Shown here: positions 25,247 through 37,215 of the stretch, one piece after another
Numbering within the stretch: the stretch's first letter is position 1
Layout: every line of letters begins with the position of its first letter
DNA from: Cornus controversa
Lineage: Eukaryota; Streptophyta; Magnoliopsida; Cornales; Cornaceae
Direction of reading: 5' to 3'
Length of the DNA: 64,000 nucleotides
NCBI GenBank assembly: GCA_026545225.1
Contig: CM048845.1
Location: forward strand, 119,911,033 to 119,975,032
The notes under the pieces: model-generated
The model's database searches: none
What the model was told of the DNA's origin: nothing
The model's input: only the letters and a program-made list of their open reading frames with translations
Made by a program: the position numbers and the translations under genes

Positions 25247-27080
25247 TCAAGCACAATAAACATTGCTGAAGTATTGTTTTTTGCAAGCATTGCATGTTAT
25301 CTGTAGTGTGTTAGGATTGATTTGCTTCATCGCTCGCTCTTTCAAAACCTCTGCCTTTCTCAGTTCCGCCAGAGCTTGTTCTCTGATTCTATTCGCATTT
25401 GTCATCTCCTGCTTGGCCAATTCAATCTGCCGATTTGCTAGTTGCCTCTTCTTTTCAGCCAATGTCTTCTCTTCCGCAGCCATCTGTAGTTGTTCGCGTG
25501 CTTCATCTTTCAGTCTTTGTACTACTGTTACTACTGGCTCTTCATGACTATCATTGTTCATACTTGAACTACTGTTCAATTCATTTTTCTCAACATGACT
25601 CGAAGACCCAACTGAGAGTTTTAATTGGGTACAAAGAGGCACGCTTGTGAGAGTGCCTGGAAGAGGATTTGATGAGGAGGTTAACTTTTGAAGCTCAAAT
25701 TTATAAGGCAAACTAGTTGTAAAGTGATTAGGTTTTGGTTGTTCTAGCATTCTTGAGTTGGGTAGTGGCGGGGTTGTGCTGAAATTTGTGTTGATTGGGT
25801 TCAAACAACTTTGCAACAAGTAAGCTGGTTTTGGTGCTTTGCATGTATCCTGGTGCTCAATGAAGGTCTCCACTCTGAAAAAGGAAAAGAAAATGGAAGT
25901 GATTAGATTTCATTAACCAAACAAATCTTACTTTCAACTGTTACGATTAGATTATATATCTTTTTTCTAAATCACTTAATTTTCTTACACCAACTACTTC
26001 TAAATCATCTAAGAATAAAATTTTTTGTTTCATAAATTTAATTAACTTTCAAGATTAATCTTTATGTATTTCTCACGATATCAATTCAATAAATATAATT
26101 TTCTTTCTTTTATTTCTAACATGATATCTCAACGTCAAAACTGATATCATTTGTTTCTATCTTTGACGATTAATAGTAAAAAATAACTTTCATTTTATAT
26201 ATATATATATTTATATATATATTTATTTTATGCTGATAATAATAGAAGAAAAATATGATTTAAATGGTATTTTTAAAGTCTGATTAGTTTATTACTTTTC
26301 TGAGACCATTGGTCATTGCAACAACTTTTCTGAGAAATTTTTTTGGACCGTATAGAATTGCTCTTTTAAATCATTGTACATACAACCTTTTAAATATTGG
26401 AACGAATAAGATCGAACTTAGAAGATTGAAGATAAACCTGGAGAAAACACGGCCACAGTCGCAAGAATGGCCTCTGGTGCCACAAGTTTTGAGGTGAGCC
26501 TTGAGATCGGATTGGACGGCATATCCTTTGGAGCATTTTTCACAAACCCATTGCCTCTGATTGGTGTGTTTCCTTTTGAAATGCTTCTTTATGCCCACAA
26601 GATCACCTAGGGCATGTGACGGGTCATGGTGCAAGCAGGTTGGCTCGGGACACACATAAACACGTTTTGCCGCGTCTGTAGCTAGCACGTCTCTCTTTAA
26701 CAGCTTCCAAGGGACATTGTGGCGGCGCCGGTGCATCTGGAGGTTCTGCTCCCTAGGGAACCCCTGGTTGCAGATTTCACAAATGTAACTATCGGTTTCC
26801 ATTAGTGTCTCAGGCGACAGCGATACAACTTCTGCATCAGGATCTACAATACAAAATTCAACTCAACTCAACAAAGCTTAACTTTAATAGAGAGAAAGGA
26901 AGCACAAAACAAAATAAAGAAGACACCAATTCCACAAATGAAATAGTAAAGTATAATTAATTGTATTCTCTCACCTGGAGTCCCTGCAGGCCTTCTTTTC
27001 TTCTTGCAAGTAGGTCCATTTTGTAAGCAGGTCAAAAAATCATAACAGGGAAATATAGGTGAAGATTGGCCTCCTAGCAT
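25247..27080 (-). CDS. INDETERMINATE DOMAIN C2H2 transcription factor, IDD14/15/16 (SGR5) type
   Basis: Three exons: 27080-26975, 26843-26438 and 25874-25247 (1140 nt, 379 aa). The ATG at 27080 is used because the longer open frame above it begins at TTG. After a basic nuclear-localisation stretch (KKKRRPAGTP) comes the ID domain with four zinc fingers. Their ligands are C57/C60/H73/H77, C100/C105/H123/H128, C136/C139/H152/C156 and C163/C165/H178/C182; the last two are the CCHC type expected of the family, and the exon 2/3 junction falls in finger 4. The C-terminal part (about 291-360) is a charged coiled-coil stretch (RLKDEAREQLQMAAEEK) ending QITCNACKKQYF. Among Arabidopsis IDDs this marks IDD14, IDD15/SGR5 and IDD16 and their rice relative LPA1, which affect gravitropism, auxin-related growth and starch metabolism. 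No defect was seen. Assignment among the three paralogues is not possible here. Confidence 0.92.
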
Positions 27081-27160
27081 GAGCAAATGAGAGCTTTGTG
27101 TATATTAAACAAACTATTCTGCTTATCTGCTGCTACTGTTAGCTACTTTTATGTGAACAG

Positions 27161-27208
<48 letters not shown>

Positions 27209-27480
27209 CATTTCTTTGGACATTCAAGCAACTAGCTTTGTTATATAGTACTACCGTGCACATTAGTTTAATCTAGTTGTTACCTTGGTCAGGTAAGGTA
27301 GGGAAGGTGCTTAATTATTACTTTCCAATTCTCCTGCAATAGCTCAATAAATGAAAGGAGCCCTCCTCTCCACCATTGTATCATTAATATATTCAATAAT
27401 TAAGATGGGAAGAATCTATGGAAAAGACTTGTTCCGACCATTTTACTGTACCATGGATGCCTCATCATGAAAAATGTGGG
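27081..27480 (-). promoter_or_regulatory. Upstream region of the IDD gene with (AT)n(GA)n tract
   Basis: 27161-27180 is (AT)n and 27181-27208 is (AG)n, which on the gene's strand is a CT run followed by TA, about 100 bp upstream of the ATG. CT/GA tracts are common in plant 5' leaders. A promoter role is inferred from position only. Confidence 0.35.
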
Positions 27481-28287
27481 CCCGACTTGACTCCACTCCT
27501 GCACCTATGAATACAGTAGATTCGGTTTTTTGAGAACTCCTGGATTTTCCCAGCTCGAATCTCACGATGGGATTTCAGGTAATTTAGAATTTTTTTTTTT
27601 TTTGGTTGAGGTTTTTATTTTTAAAATTTAGCATGAACAGTCAGCGGATAAACCCATCTGGCATCTTGTTGTCTGTTTAACAGAAATCTTTGTTATAGGT
27701 CTTGTCATATTATTTTTTTTTCATTTTTATTTATTTATATATATATATATTTTATTATTATTTTATGTTTACCAAATAAGTTAATATCTTACGTCATGTT
27801 TCATAACAATTTCAATTTTAGATTTTAACTTTTATTTTTATATATTTGAAAGTAACAAAAGAAATTGTATTTGGTATGATAGTTTTTATTTTTAAAAAAA
27901 TGAAAATGATATTAAAATTTTGATAATTCTTAGACATAATTTGAAAAATTCATAATGAAATTTTTATTTTCAAATTTTATTTTTTTGTTTTAGTTTTTAT
28001 TTTTGATTTTTTATATAAAATACAATAAATAAAAATTTTGCTTGCTCAAAAATATAATATAATATAATACAATAAATTAAAATTTTATAAAATACAATAA
28101 ATAAAATATATATATAAATGTAAAGATATATATAAGAAGAAAATACAATAAAATAAGAGTTATATATAAATACAATTATATATAATATAATAAATTCAAA
28201 ATTATAAGTCAATAAGAATAAAAAAGTTTTATAAAATACAATAAATAAACAAAATATATATAAGAAGAATATACAATAAAATAAGAG
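27481..28287. other. AT-rich repeat-like DNA, no gene
   Basis: A/T-rich sequence with ACAATAAATAAAAT-type iterations. Together with 28547-29040, whose end reads GCATTACCAAATAACCCC, it may be an old terminal-inverted-repeat element split by the solo LTR. The left end of that element was not pinned down. Confidence 0.35.
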
Positions 28288-28292
28288 TTATA

Positions 28293-28541
28293 TGTAGTAA
28301 TCCTTGTGGACGGGTGTGAGTGGGCGGGTGCGAAGACAGACACTGGGCTGAGCTACCACACTGACAGGGTGCAGGGTGCTCAATCCCACATCGCCTGAGT
28401 GTGGAAAAGGGGATGTGCTTATATGTAGTATGTTCTCTTCAAATGGTATGAGGCCTTTTGGGGTAAACCCAAGAGCAAAACCGTGCTGACTTAGGCCCAA
28501 AGCGGACAATATCATACCATGTGTTGGAGCGGGGTATTACA
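28293..28541 (+). repeat. Solo LTR (249 bp) with 5-bp target duplication
   Basis: Begins TGTAGTA and ends TATTACA, the TG..CA inverted tips of an LTR. TTATA flanks both sides (28288-28292 and 28542-28546). Inside are CCCACATCGCCTGAGTGTGG, GGGGATGTGCTTATAT and TTAGGCCCAAAGCGGACAAT, phrases I know from a widespread plant LTR family. No internal region follows, so it is a solo LTR left by recombination, or one end of a very small element. Confidence 0.85.
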
Positions 28542-28546
28542 TTATA

Positions 28547-29688
28547 TATAAATACACTTATATCTAATATAAAAATATGAAATTAAGGAAATAAAATAAG
28601 TATATATAATAATATATGACAATTACCAAAAACATGTAAATAGTTAGAATTTATGACAATTACCAAAAACATATAAATGCTTAAAAATGAATTTTTAATT
28701 AAAATAAACTAAAATAAAGTCCTAACAAATATTATTTCGGACGAAAGAATATACATTATCACATTTATGTTGGTTAAAATGAGTTTGAACCATATTACTC
28801 AAACACAATTTGTAGTAAAAAAATACCTTTATTTTTATTTTTTTAAAAATTAATTTTGGGTTACTAAACATATTTTCAGATTTGTACTTTCAAATTTTCA
28901 ACAACATATAACGTTACCAAACGTATTCTGCTTTTGAAAAAAATGACTACATAACAAGTTTTCAGATTTCATTTTTCAGAAATCAGAAAATAAAATTCTA
29001 CAGCATTACCAAATAACCCCTTAATTTTTTTATTTTTTTTCATAAAAGTTAAACTAAACATACACTTCCATAGTTACATACCCACAACATTGAACTCTCA
29101 ACCACAAGGTGGAGAGAGCAGACCATTTGAACTAGAGATTCGGTGCATCTCTTTAACAACATTGTATTAGTTATTTTATTTTATTTTATTTTATTTTTCT
29201 ATTTATATTTTTAATTAAAAAGATATTCGGCCGTTCAATCTATGATTTATCATTTATGAACGTTGATAAGATTTTTTCATTTAACAATACTTTAGGATGA
29301 CATAACCTTAAAGTAAGTTAAGTATGAGACTAGGCATCTAGAGACGAGCAATGATGTAGTCAGCGACGAAATGTTTCAGAAAATTGAAAATAAGTATAGA
29401 TTTAGAGATCCCCGAATAAGAATATTGTAATTTTATGTTAATAATTTAGTATTTTGTAGTATGTTAGATGAATTATTCTTGTTTCCATAAGTAGGTGACA
29501 AAGAAAAATAGTCAAGTGTGACACATAATGCGATTTAAAATCGTCCTTTTAAGTGAGTTATGCATTGAGAGGGCATGACACAAAAGCCAGCTTGTACTTG
29601 CTGATGAACTGATTAATCTCTTTCTTGACCGATCACCTGAATTACACAACGTTTATTTATTTATTTTTACTGCTAGAATTACTTTATA
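28547..29688. other. AT-rich intergenic DNA, no gene
   Basis: Includes a duplicated phrase GACAATTACCAAAAACAT (about 28619 and 28654) and a TTTTA repeat at about 29170-29197. Confidence 0.4.
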
Positions 29689-29698
29689 GTTAATAAAT

Positions 29699-29911
29699 GA
29701 GCAATGCTACATGTTATGAAATAATTTCATAAATTTGTATCATGAATGATGTGGCAGGTAACGTGGAGAGTTAGTATTGGTGGGATTCCCCCCATACACA
29801 TGGTCACATGAAATTATCACTGAATTCCACCAATACTAATTCTTCACGTTACCTACCACATCATTCATGATACAAATTCATGAAATAATTTCATGACGTT
29901 TAGCATTTCTC
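29699..29911. mobile_element. Foldback MITE, copy 1 (213 bp, 10-bp target duplication)
   Basis: Nearly palindromic: GAGCAATGCTACATGTTATG..GTATCATGAATGATGTGGCA on the left returns in reverse complement on the right. The 10-bp GTTAATAAAT flanks both ends (29689-29698 and 29912-29921). Same family as 41653-41863. The 9-10-bp duplication suggests mobilisation by a Mutator-type transposase. Confidence 0.9.
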
Positions 29912-29921
29912 GTTAATAAAT

Positions 29922-31690
29922 ATAGTATGGAATTCGTTATCTACCAAGAACTAATTATCTATGTTTGTCTCTTTTACCCTACTTTATAAGTGAAAGGTTG
30001 ATTGTCCAAGTTAGTGTGATTAGAAGCAATGGTTTACTTATCATAAAAGAAAAGAAAAAAAATCATTCTCCTCTCTAAATGTAAGAAAAATAACTTTTTG
30101 AAATTGCTAGAGTTTATTGTGAAGCCTCGCTAGCCAAAATTTGGAGAGTCCAAAATATTGACGTAACTCTTTGAATTTGTGATGTGATAAATCCGGAAGG
30201 CAATTTTAAAGATAGTGATGAAGATGCTCTAAAAGGCAAATTACCCGAACCTTCCTAAATATTTGCTTTTATTACCCTCGAATTAAATTAGAGAAAAAAG
30301 TTTGGTGGATATTGATGGTTAGCTAGTTAGGTTAAAAACCAGTTAAATAGATAAGTGAAATGTCAGAACTATCCTTATGTCTGGTACGTGCAGTAAAATG
30401 ACTAAATAAACCTTATTTATTATTCAAAATTACTATTTTGACCTTAAATTATATGGACCAAAACACCCTTACAGAAGGAGGTGGCAGGTGGCAGTGGAGA
30501 GGTGAAGATCGAAGAGAGAACAAAAAAACATAGGAGGTGGTCGCGACTGGGTGCAGAGAGATGGTGTTAGTGGGCAATCATGCTAAGGGCAATTTCATTA
30601 TTTTAAATTTCAGGTCACTTGTTTTAGCAGTTTTGTAAGAGCTATTTGAAGATATGACCATGCTTGCAGAGAGAAGAGACAGTGAGCCACGTAATTCCTG
30701 GAGAAGATACTCCAAACTGCAGAAAAGACTTGCACTGCAAACTTTAATCAAATGGGTAAAATCCGCAAAAACATCACTCACACACACACACCCCCCACAC
30801 ACACACACACGCACGCAGTCGCAGAGAGAGTGTTGTCTGCTTGTTAGTTCAATGAAAATAAAGCTGCAGCAGATATTTGTTTGTTGCGCAGAAACCTGAA
30901 AGGTCCTGAACGATGACAACGAATGGAGATTCTCCATCTACACACACGTATCATATCAACAGAATGATTATTGTCTTGGTTAAATCATCCTCTCCATATC
31001 TCCACGCACTATTTTTTAGATTCCATCACAATATTTACTTACCTTCCCATCTCTCTGTCTCTCTTGATTCTATATATACTGCATTATACATTGCAGGGGA
31101 ACCTCGTCCTTTTCTATAATAATGTTGTTTCGTGAGCCATATTTGATATAAATTTGTTTTTTTTTTTTGGGTAAGGGATATAAATTTATTTTTCCCAATA
31201 AAAAATTGTGCTCTTATAAATGCATGTACTTTGCTAAATTCAGATTATTATACTTCTTTTACAAATTGCACATAAATAAATAAACTTCAGCGACTAATTT
31301 CTGTCACTTCTCTTTTTTTTTTTTTTTTTTTTTGTTGCTCTTAGGCAAAGACCCTCCGTTGATGATCAAGTTATGCACAAAGTGACAGGACTCGAGATAG
31401 TCCAACTATGAGTGAGTATATAGGCAAACCATATCCCTAACTAACCCAGACAAGGTGTGCCTCTTTGATCAGGTGATTAAGGACACAAGGATTCTCCTAT
31501 AGTTTCTTTTTGCCTAGAACACTCAACACGGTTCCGATAGAACATTTCTTTTCTCACCTCCTACTCTTCCTTCGAGGAAGCCGGGTACGGGAATGGGATG
31601 GGAGGAAGGGGAGGAACGAATCAGAGCTACGGAAAGAAAACTAACAATCAAGCACAAAAATTTAGAACAGAACAAAGCACCGTATTTCAT
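29922..31690. other. Intergenic; one MULE-like end and an unassigned open frame
   Basis: 30243 onward reads GGCAAATTACCCGAACCTTC, like the left end of a Mutator-like MITE without a clear partner. The open stretch around 30578-30937 (minus; SLEYLLQELRGSLSLLS) has no family match I can name. There are (CA)n at about 30779-30809 and T-runs at 31311-31333. Confidence 0.35.
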
Positions 31691-32113
31691 CACTACAAAA
31701 ATCAGGGGTATTACCAACGAAAGAACCATCGCTAAAGGTAGCCAAACTACCTATTTGAAACAGCTAATGAAACCGTCGCAATATGCCATGCAGTGTGACA
31801 AAAGCCATTGGGTGAGAAACTAATTGCGAAGGTTAACTTCGCAAAAACGTATTTGTGACGGAGACAATTCACCGCCACAAAAATGTATTTGTGACAAAGA
31901 ACTCCTTGTCCCAAAAATGTATTTGCCACGAAACTTAGTCCATCACAACTACATTTGCCTGCCTGCTATTTCATTCCCTGCTCCATGCATTAAAACTATC
32001 AAGAAACTAAATTTAATGTCAACACTAATAAGAGAACTAAAATTTTAATAATCATTAATTAAAAAAAAATTCAAATCATTATAACACTTGCATCCAATAA
32101 TAGAGAGAAGTAA

Positions 32114-32587
32114 TCATTCTGTTGGTGGCTGAGTGTGAAATGGTGGATACGGGTTTTGTTGTTGGGAGGCAGATGGTGGCTGCGGATATTGCTGGCTGCC
32201 AAAGGATCCAAAAGCTGGTTGCTGTTGCTGTGGGCTACCAAACAGGGGTCGATATGAGCTGAACTGTGTGGACATGAACTGGGAGGACATCATTTGATGT
32301 TGCAACATACTATCCATAGTTGCCTTCATTTCGTTCAAGGACTTCTTAACTTGCGACAGTCCCCCCCTCATTTCATCAAGTTCTTGTTCAGCTTTTTCAG
32401 CCCTCCTCGTTTCAGCCTCCAACTCTGCATTAGCCTTCTTCCTACAACTCAAGGATGAAGATGACCCACAAAAATATTGACCCTTTGCAGTTCCGAGACA
32501 GTTCTCCAATATCTCCTCATCTTCAGGGACTAGACTACTAGCATCCAAATTAACAGATGCCTCTGATGATTGGACCACCATATCCAC
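32114..32587 (-). pseudogene. C-terminal exon of a CACTA-associated protein (coiled coil plus Gln-rich tail)
   Basis: Acceptor AAAATGCAG at 32588-32596 opens an exon of 157 codons plus a stop. The sequence goes from acidic (PEDEEILENCLG) to a coiled coil rich in Glu/Lys (ELEAETRRAEKAEQELDEM), then a Gln/Pro/Ser/Gly-rich tail (FGSPQQQQPAFGSFGSQQ). The ILENCLG...coiled-coil order resembles the end of plant En/Spm-type Transposase_24 proteins, which bind subterminal repeats. It lies next to the CACTA tip, as expected for such a gene's 3' end. Upstream exons are unclear, hence the pseudogene call, although this exon itself is open. Confidence 0.5.
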
Positions 32588-33883
32588 CTGCATTTTCAAA
32601 CAAATGAATGCACAACCATCAAACATAATAAATGAAAATTATTCTCCATATAGAGGTGCCTAAATTATAGAGGTGCCTATAATAACTATAGAAAGAAAAA
32701 CTCAACAAAAGGGACAACCAACAAGAATAAACTCTCATTTTCAAATCAATGAATAAAAACATGTAAAGGCAAGAATTAAATGAATAAAAGACAACTTCCT
32801 TTTTAAGATTTTCAAGTAGGCACATCATTTGTTGCCAGTGTTTCTCTCTCTGTGGACTGTTCATTAAAAAGACGAGTGATGATACATTCTTCGAATCCAG
32901 TGAGAAAATCATTTCTCTAAAACAATTGGAAGTCTAAAAGACGTCAATTTTTTTAGATGGATACATTTAAAGGACTCTTCAGAGGTTGATTCCAAAAAAT
33001 TTTGGCCAAAAAAAAAGATATAAATTAATAGAAACATAGACAGGTATACATATTTGAATGAATGGCCAAAAAAGTTTGGCCAAATATAAACTGCACATTA
33101 CTGTCAAAATCCTAGAAAATATTAGCAGGAGAAACACCTACAAATAAGAGATGATTGGCCTATTTTCTTCTTTCATAGAACTGTTATCACCACCCTTGTG
33201 TAGGAAGGGCTTTAATCTAAATCATAGGGTGTCATTTTCATGATGCAAAGTAAAACCTTGTATTATCATATAACATTTTTAATGATTGACTAGGTTACTG
33301 CCGAAGTAAGTGACTGAGAGTCACCAATGACAAAATATTTGTTCCTACATGTCCTTTCCTGTAAAGCATTTGCTAGTTTTCAAAGGATGAACTACTATGC
33401 AAATTTGACTGTAAGGGGCATGCATCTGACTCATAGTTTAACAAGTACACTATCAGCTTATGTAAATTCTGTCACATGCTTCTGATTTCTCTTATTCTCT
33501 ATGCTATTATTCTCCATTCTTAAACGTTGAAAAAAGGCATTTAAATCACTCAAATTCCATAACCAGAGTTTAAGAAGAACTGACCATTTGAAAAAGAAAA
33601 AAAAACAGTAAACGTGCTTTTCCCTAACAATTTTAAACAATTAAAGTGAAGTCCAATAACCTAAAAAACACATCTTGAACAGACTTTGGCATCAACCATT
33701 TTCAGAAACACCCATGAGCAAGTAATTAACACAACCAACAAGAGATGTAAACCAAATCCCCCAAACTTCAAGATAACCATCCCAGAGATTTACACAACCA
33801 ACAATCCTCCAAACTTCCAAGTTCACACTAGCCACAAGTAAACAACATTTTCAATGAAACATAAAAAAGATTTCATAACTTAC

Positions 33884-34258
33884 AAATGCTTTGCGAGCAT
33901 CAACATGAATCCATCCAGTCCCTTTCTTATCCAACAATTCAAATACATTGTCTTCATTTCTATCTTCATTGTCGGCAATATCCCCACTAACATTAGGTTT
34001 GGTATTAACATTACCAATGGTTTGACGAGCCTCCCCATGCCATATCCAATTAGTATACTCCCTGTACATCCCATGCCTAAATAGATGATTCTCAACCTCT
34101 TCAATTGGCCTATATACAGTATTTTTGCACTGACAACACAGACATTTGGTCCTATTCAGCCTGTCTGTATGTCTTTTAGCCAACTGAATGAAGTCTCTTA
34201 TGCCCTTATAATACTCTCGACTATCCCTAGTATGATGATGAATCCAAGACTTATCCAT
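33884..34258 (-). CDS. Transposase-associated domain exon (CACTA)
   Basis: The ATG at 34258 opens 125 codons ending at a good donor (TTT|GTAAGT). MDKSWIH at the start, the Cys cluster CLCCQC, then VENHLFRHGM and YTNWIWHGE follow the order of the plant transposase-associated domain (Pfam Transpos_assoc), normally at the N-terminus of CACTA TNP2-type transposases. The catalytic transposase domain expected after it was not found in the 1.3 kb to the next piece. This is probably a deletion derivative, and its own activity is unlikely. Confidence 0.75.
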
Positions 34259-34261
34259 GAA

Positions 34262-34515
34262 ACTGGTTCAGAAAAAATATATATATATATATATCAATTA
34301 TGGATACAAGTCATTTTATGCATGTTGAATATGTGTATGCATAACTCTTTCAACTTCCTCCTCCATATATACTGGATAGGTTGTCCTATCCCATTCAAGA
34401 ATGCAAAAATCCACATTACTATCAATAGCTCCAAAATAACATATAAATTACATTTATATTCTAGATATTCTTTAAATTCAATAATTTAGATCAAGTATGA
34501 TTTCGATTTAATTTA

Positions 34516-34549
<34 letters not shown>

Positions 34550-35739
34550 TACAAGTATCTAAAAATTATTTAATTTACATTTAAGTTAATAAATGTAAAT
34601 CCAAATGTAAAATGTGTATAACCAATAGTTTGGTACTAAAAAAGGAATGTATAATATCATAGAAACTTTTGAGCATTATCAATCCAACTTTTATCATTTT
34701 GAAGATTCCATCTAAACATTATCTATCATCAGTAAATTAGTATTAACTAGATTCAAGTGTCACCACGGTGTACCTGACACTACCATTCAAGTGTCAAAAA
34801 AAAAAAAAAAGGAATTCAACTAAACACTTAATGCATTAGGCTCCAATGAGTTGAAGTTCAAGAATTCAACTTTAAACATTTGAAAAAAGGGGTTGATTTT
34901 CTTCTTCTTAATTTTCTCAGCAACTAAAAGGGGCTAGTCAGGTAGTGGTGAAGACAGTGAGATATTTCATCAAACAGAGTCTGAAGTATGAACCCACAAA
35001 CAAATTTAAAATGTATATAAAAACAAAACAAAAGAAATGTATGAGAAAAACCAAAACCCGATTTTCTATAGCTAGAAAACAGCAATCTGGATAACAAATC
35101 AGGCAAGAAACCACAGTTTCACAAACAAGAGGAAAAAATGAACCTTCTTTATCAAATCAAACATATCAATATGACCAAAAGTTGCAAGAAAATCATTACA
35201 TGTGGAAAAAGAAAAAAAGTTCACCAGATTATTTTTTATGAATAAACCTACTAAAATAAAACATGAAATTTCAACAGATTTACAGAAGTAGGCATTTGAT
35301 TATAATGGTAGAAGAGAAAATAACATGCAAGCTTATAGGATACAGAATTTTTTTTATCCCCGGTAAATGGTTCTAAAATACGATTACTAAGTACATCTGT
35401 ATGGACAAATTGTAAACTCAGAAGATCAGCAACAAAAACACTATATTGGTACCAAAAGGAAATCAGATATAGGAAAGAGTTTTATGTAATTCATGCCAAC
35501 TTACCCATAAAAAATGAAACAATTGTCTCGGGCACATAATGCCATGAAATGAAACACATGTGGCTTACACAAACACACATATAAACAGATTTATACATGC
35601 ATTTATATATATTTATATAATATTGAAACAAAAAATGAGAAAACAAGAATGCAGGTTTCCATTAAAATGGAATCACTAATAAGCTTACCTAATAGCCCAC
35701 AGATGCAATGCAACCCTGTGACGTATATTTTGTAATTGG
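34262..35739. other. No gene recognised; microsatellites
   Basis: (AT)n at about 34277-34295 and (CA)n at about 34525-34548. The latter ends CACACTACAAG, which mimics a CACTA tip by chance. Confidence 0.4.
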
Positions 35740-36851
35740 CAATCTTTGGTGTCAAAACTAAACATGATCAAGTTGTAATCTTTGTTTATATTCTTATCAT
35801 TGATCATGGAATTGAAATCTTAGAATGAGCATGAAGTTCTACACCAACCATGCAAGAGTTCTTCAAAGGATGAAGCTTGAATCTTTGGAAGAAGCCATCA
35901 ATGGTCTGAACAAAGATTCGATCGATTGAAGTTTCGAGATGGTTCCAAGTGCATGAGGACATCATTGATCACATATGAGAGTCGCGTAGTCCAGGTAAAG
36001 TGGTGAGAACACATATATTTCAAACCGGGAGGTTCCAACCTTGAATAGAGGGACTTTTTAGCAAATTGCTTAAATTTTCAAGGTTGGACCGATCCAGCTC
36101 AAACTTAGACCGGTCCAAGAGGTCTCGGGATATTAATTTTTGACAAACAAAGTCTGGACTAGTCCAAGAATAGGCTGGACCGGTCTATGCTACAGCTCTG
36201 GCGAATTTTGTCCTTCAGAGTCCTGTTTTGACTAGAATTTGACCCTGACGTTGGGATTTGTTTCTTATTGATTTTCAACTTGTTTTTCAAGAAAAATTAG
36301 AGTTTTTGATCTCTATAAAAACCTCATATGGTTTCTCTCTCATTAAGCTTTCAACTGAACAGAAATTCATATTCTAGAGAGAGAAAGCATTGAGATATTT
36401 TTCTAGCAAAGGATTTTTCCCTCAGATTCTTTGTTTATATTTTTGAGAGCACACATATTCATGAAGTAATTTAGGGTGTCTCTATTTGCTTGATTAACTG
36501 TTCAAAGACTACATTTAAGATTTTTTGTAAACAAGTTACTGAATTGGTTTCTTCTACAACTATTCGTTGGTGAGGAAGGAGAAGAAGATCGAGTTACGAA
36601 GGAGACATAATATTTGCTGAGTGTTCGTGTTCTTGAAGTTACCCTTCTGAGAGGATTTTGACGTTAGCCGGGAATCTGTGGCAGTTAGACAAGGTAGTCG
36701 CAATTGTAAGCCTAAGGTGTTCCGCATCAAGTTCTTATTTGAGTGGAGCGGGTGTGAGTCTGAGACAGAGTCTGTTGTACTTTGCTTCGACGATAGTGGA
36801 TTTGCTTCTTCGGGGCAATTACTATTATTTTGGGTAAATTATTCATAATAA
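35740..36851 (+). repeat. Probable LTR of a retrotransposon (solo or isolated)
   Basis: A 1.1-kb block with LTR-like organisation: a start near TGTAATTGGCAATC, a TATA motif CTCTATAAAAACCTC at about 36311-36325, and a long untranslated leader (TCTAGAGAGAGAAAGC). It ends in copia-style phrases (GATAGTGGATTTGCTTCTTC), finishing CA near 36851. Neither a target duplication nor a second LTR was found, so identity and limits are tentative. Confidence 0.45.
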
Positions 36852-37009
36852 AAAAAAAAGAAAGAAATCAAGGAGAAGCCTATTTTGGGCCTCACTTTAA
36901 TTCTCTTTCCTTTAATCACTTTGCTAATAAAACTAAATTGTGCCTCAGCCAATATTTTATACCACAACATTAGCTTTTTCTCTCCAAAACTTCGAAAGTG
37001 TTTCACCCC

Positions 37010-37215
37010 AAAACTTGGCTGTCCAATGATATGAAAAGAGTTAAAGATGCGGAAGGTCCTTGGACGCTTTCTAGTATGATGAAAGAAATACTGGATTTAT
37101 GTAGCAAAATAGAATGTACTTTAGCTTGGGACCCAGCTTCAACTCCAAAGAGGATGGTTTAGCTAAAAGAAAAGTGACTATCTCAGAGGATGATGAAATT
37201 GTCATGCCTCCCTAG
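37010..37215 (+). pseudogene. LINE RNase H-like tail remnant
   Basis: The plus strand reads RVKDAEGPWTLSS..KEILDLCSKIECTL and, after a one-base shift, FNSKEDGLAKRKV and a stop. This resembles the RNase H domain at the end of plant LINE ORF2 (WVPRS.NS.ADGLAK). Only this piece is visible and it is frameshifted. Confidence 0.45.

Larger units (their letters stand above)
31691..34258 (-). mobile_element. CACTA (En/Spm) element fragment with one terminus
   Basis: CACTACAAAAATCAGGGG at 31691 is a canonical CACTA-superfamily tip. The next 250 bp hold short subterminal repeats in both orientations (GTATTTGTGACGG, ATGTATTTGTGACA, ATGTATTTGCCACG). Two minus-strand gene pieces lie inside. No matching CCCCTGATTTTTGTAGTG end was found further right, so the other terminus is lost or unrecognisable; the right limit given is the last coding evidence. 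Confidence 0.75.

Noticed and set aside
25263-25650. Plus-strand frames opposite the IDD last exon
   Set aside because: Shadows of the minus-strand coiled-coil coding sequence.
34540-34552. CACTACAAG after a CA repeat, as a possible second CACTA tip
   Set aside because: It arises at the end of a (CA)n run, is in the wrong orientation for the element's other end, and lacks subterminal repeats.
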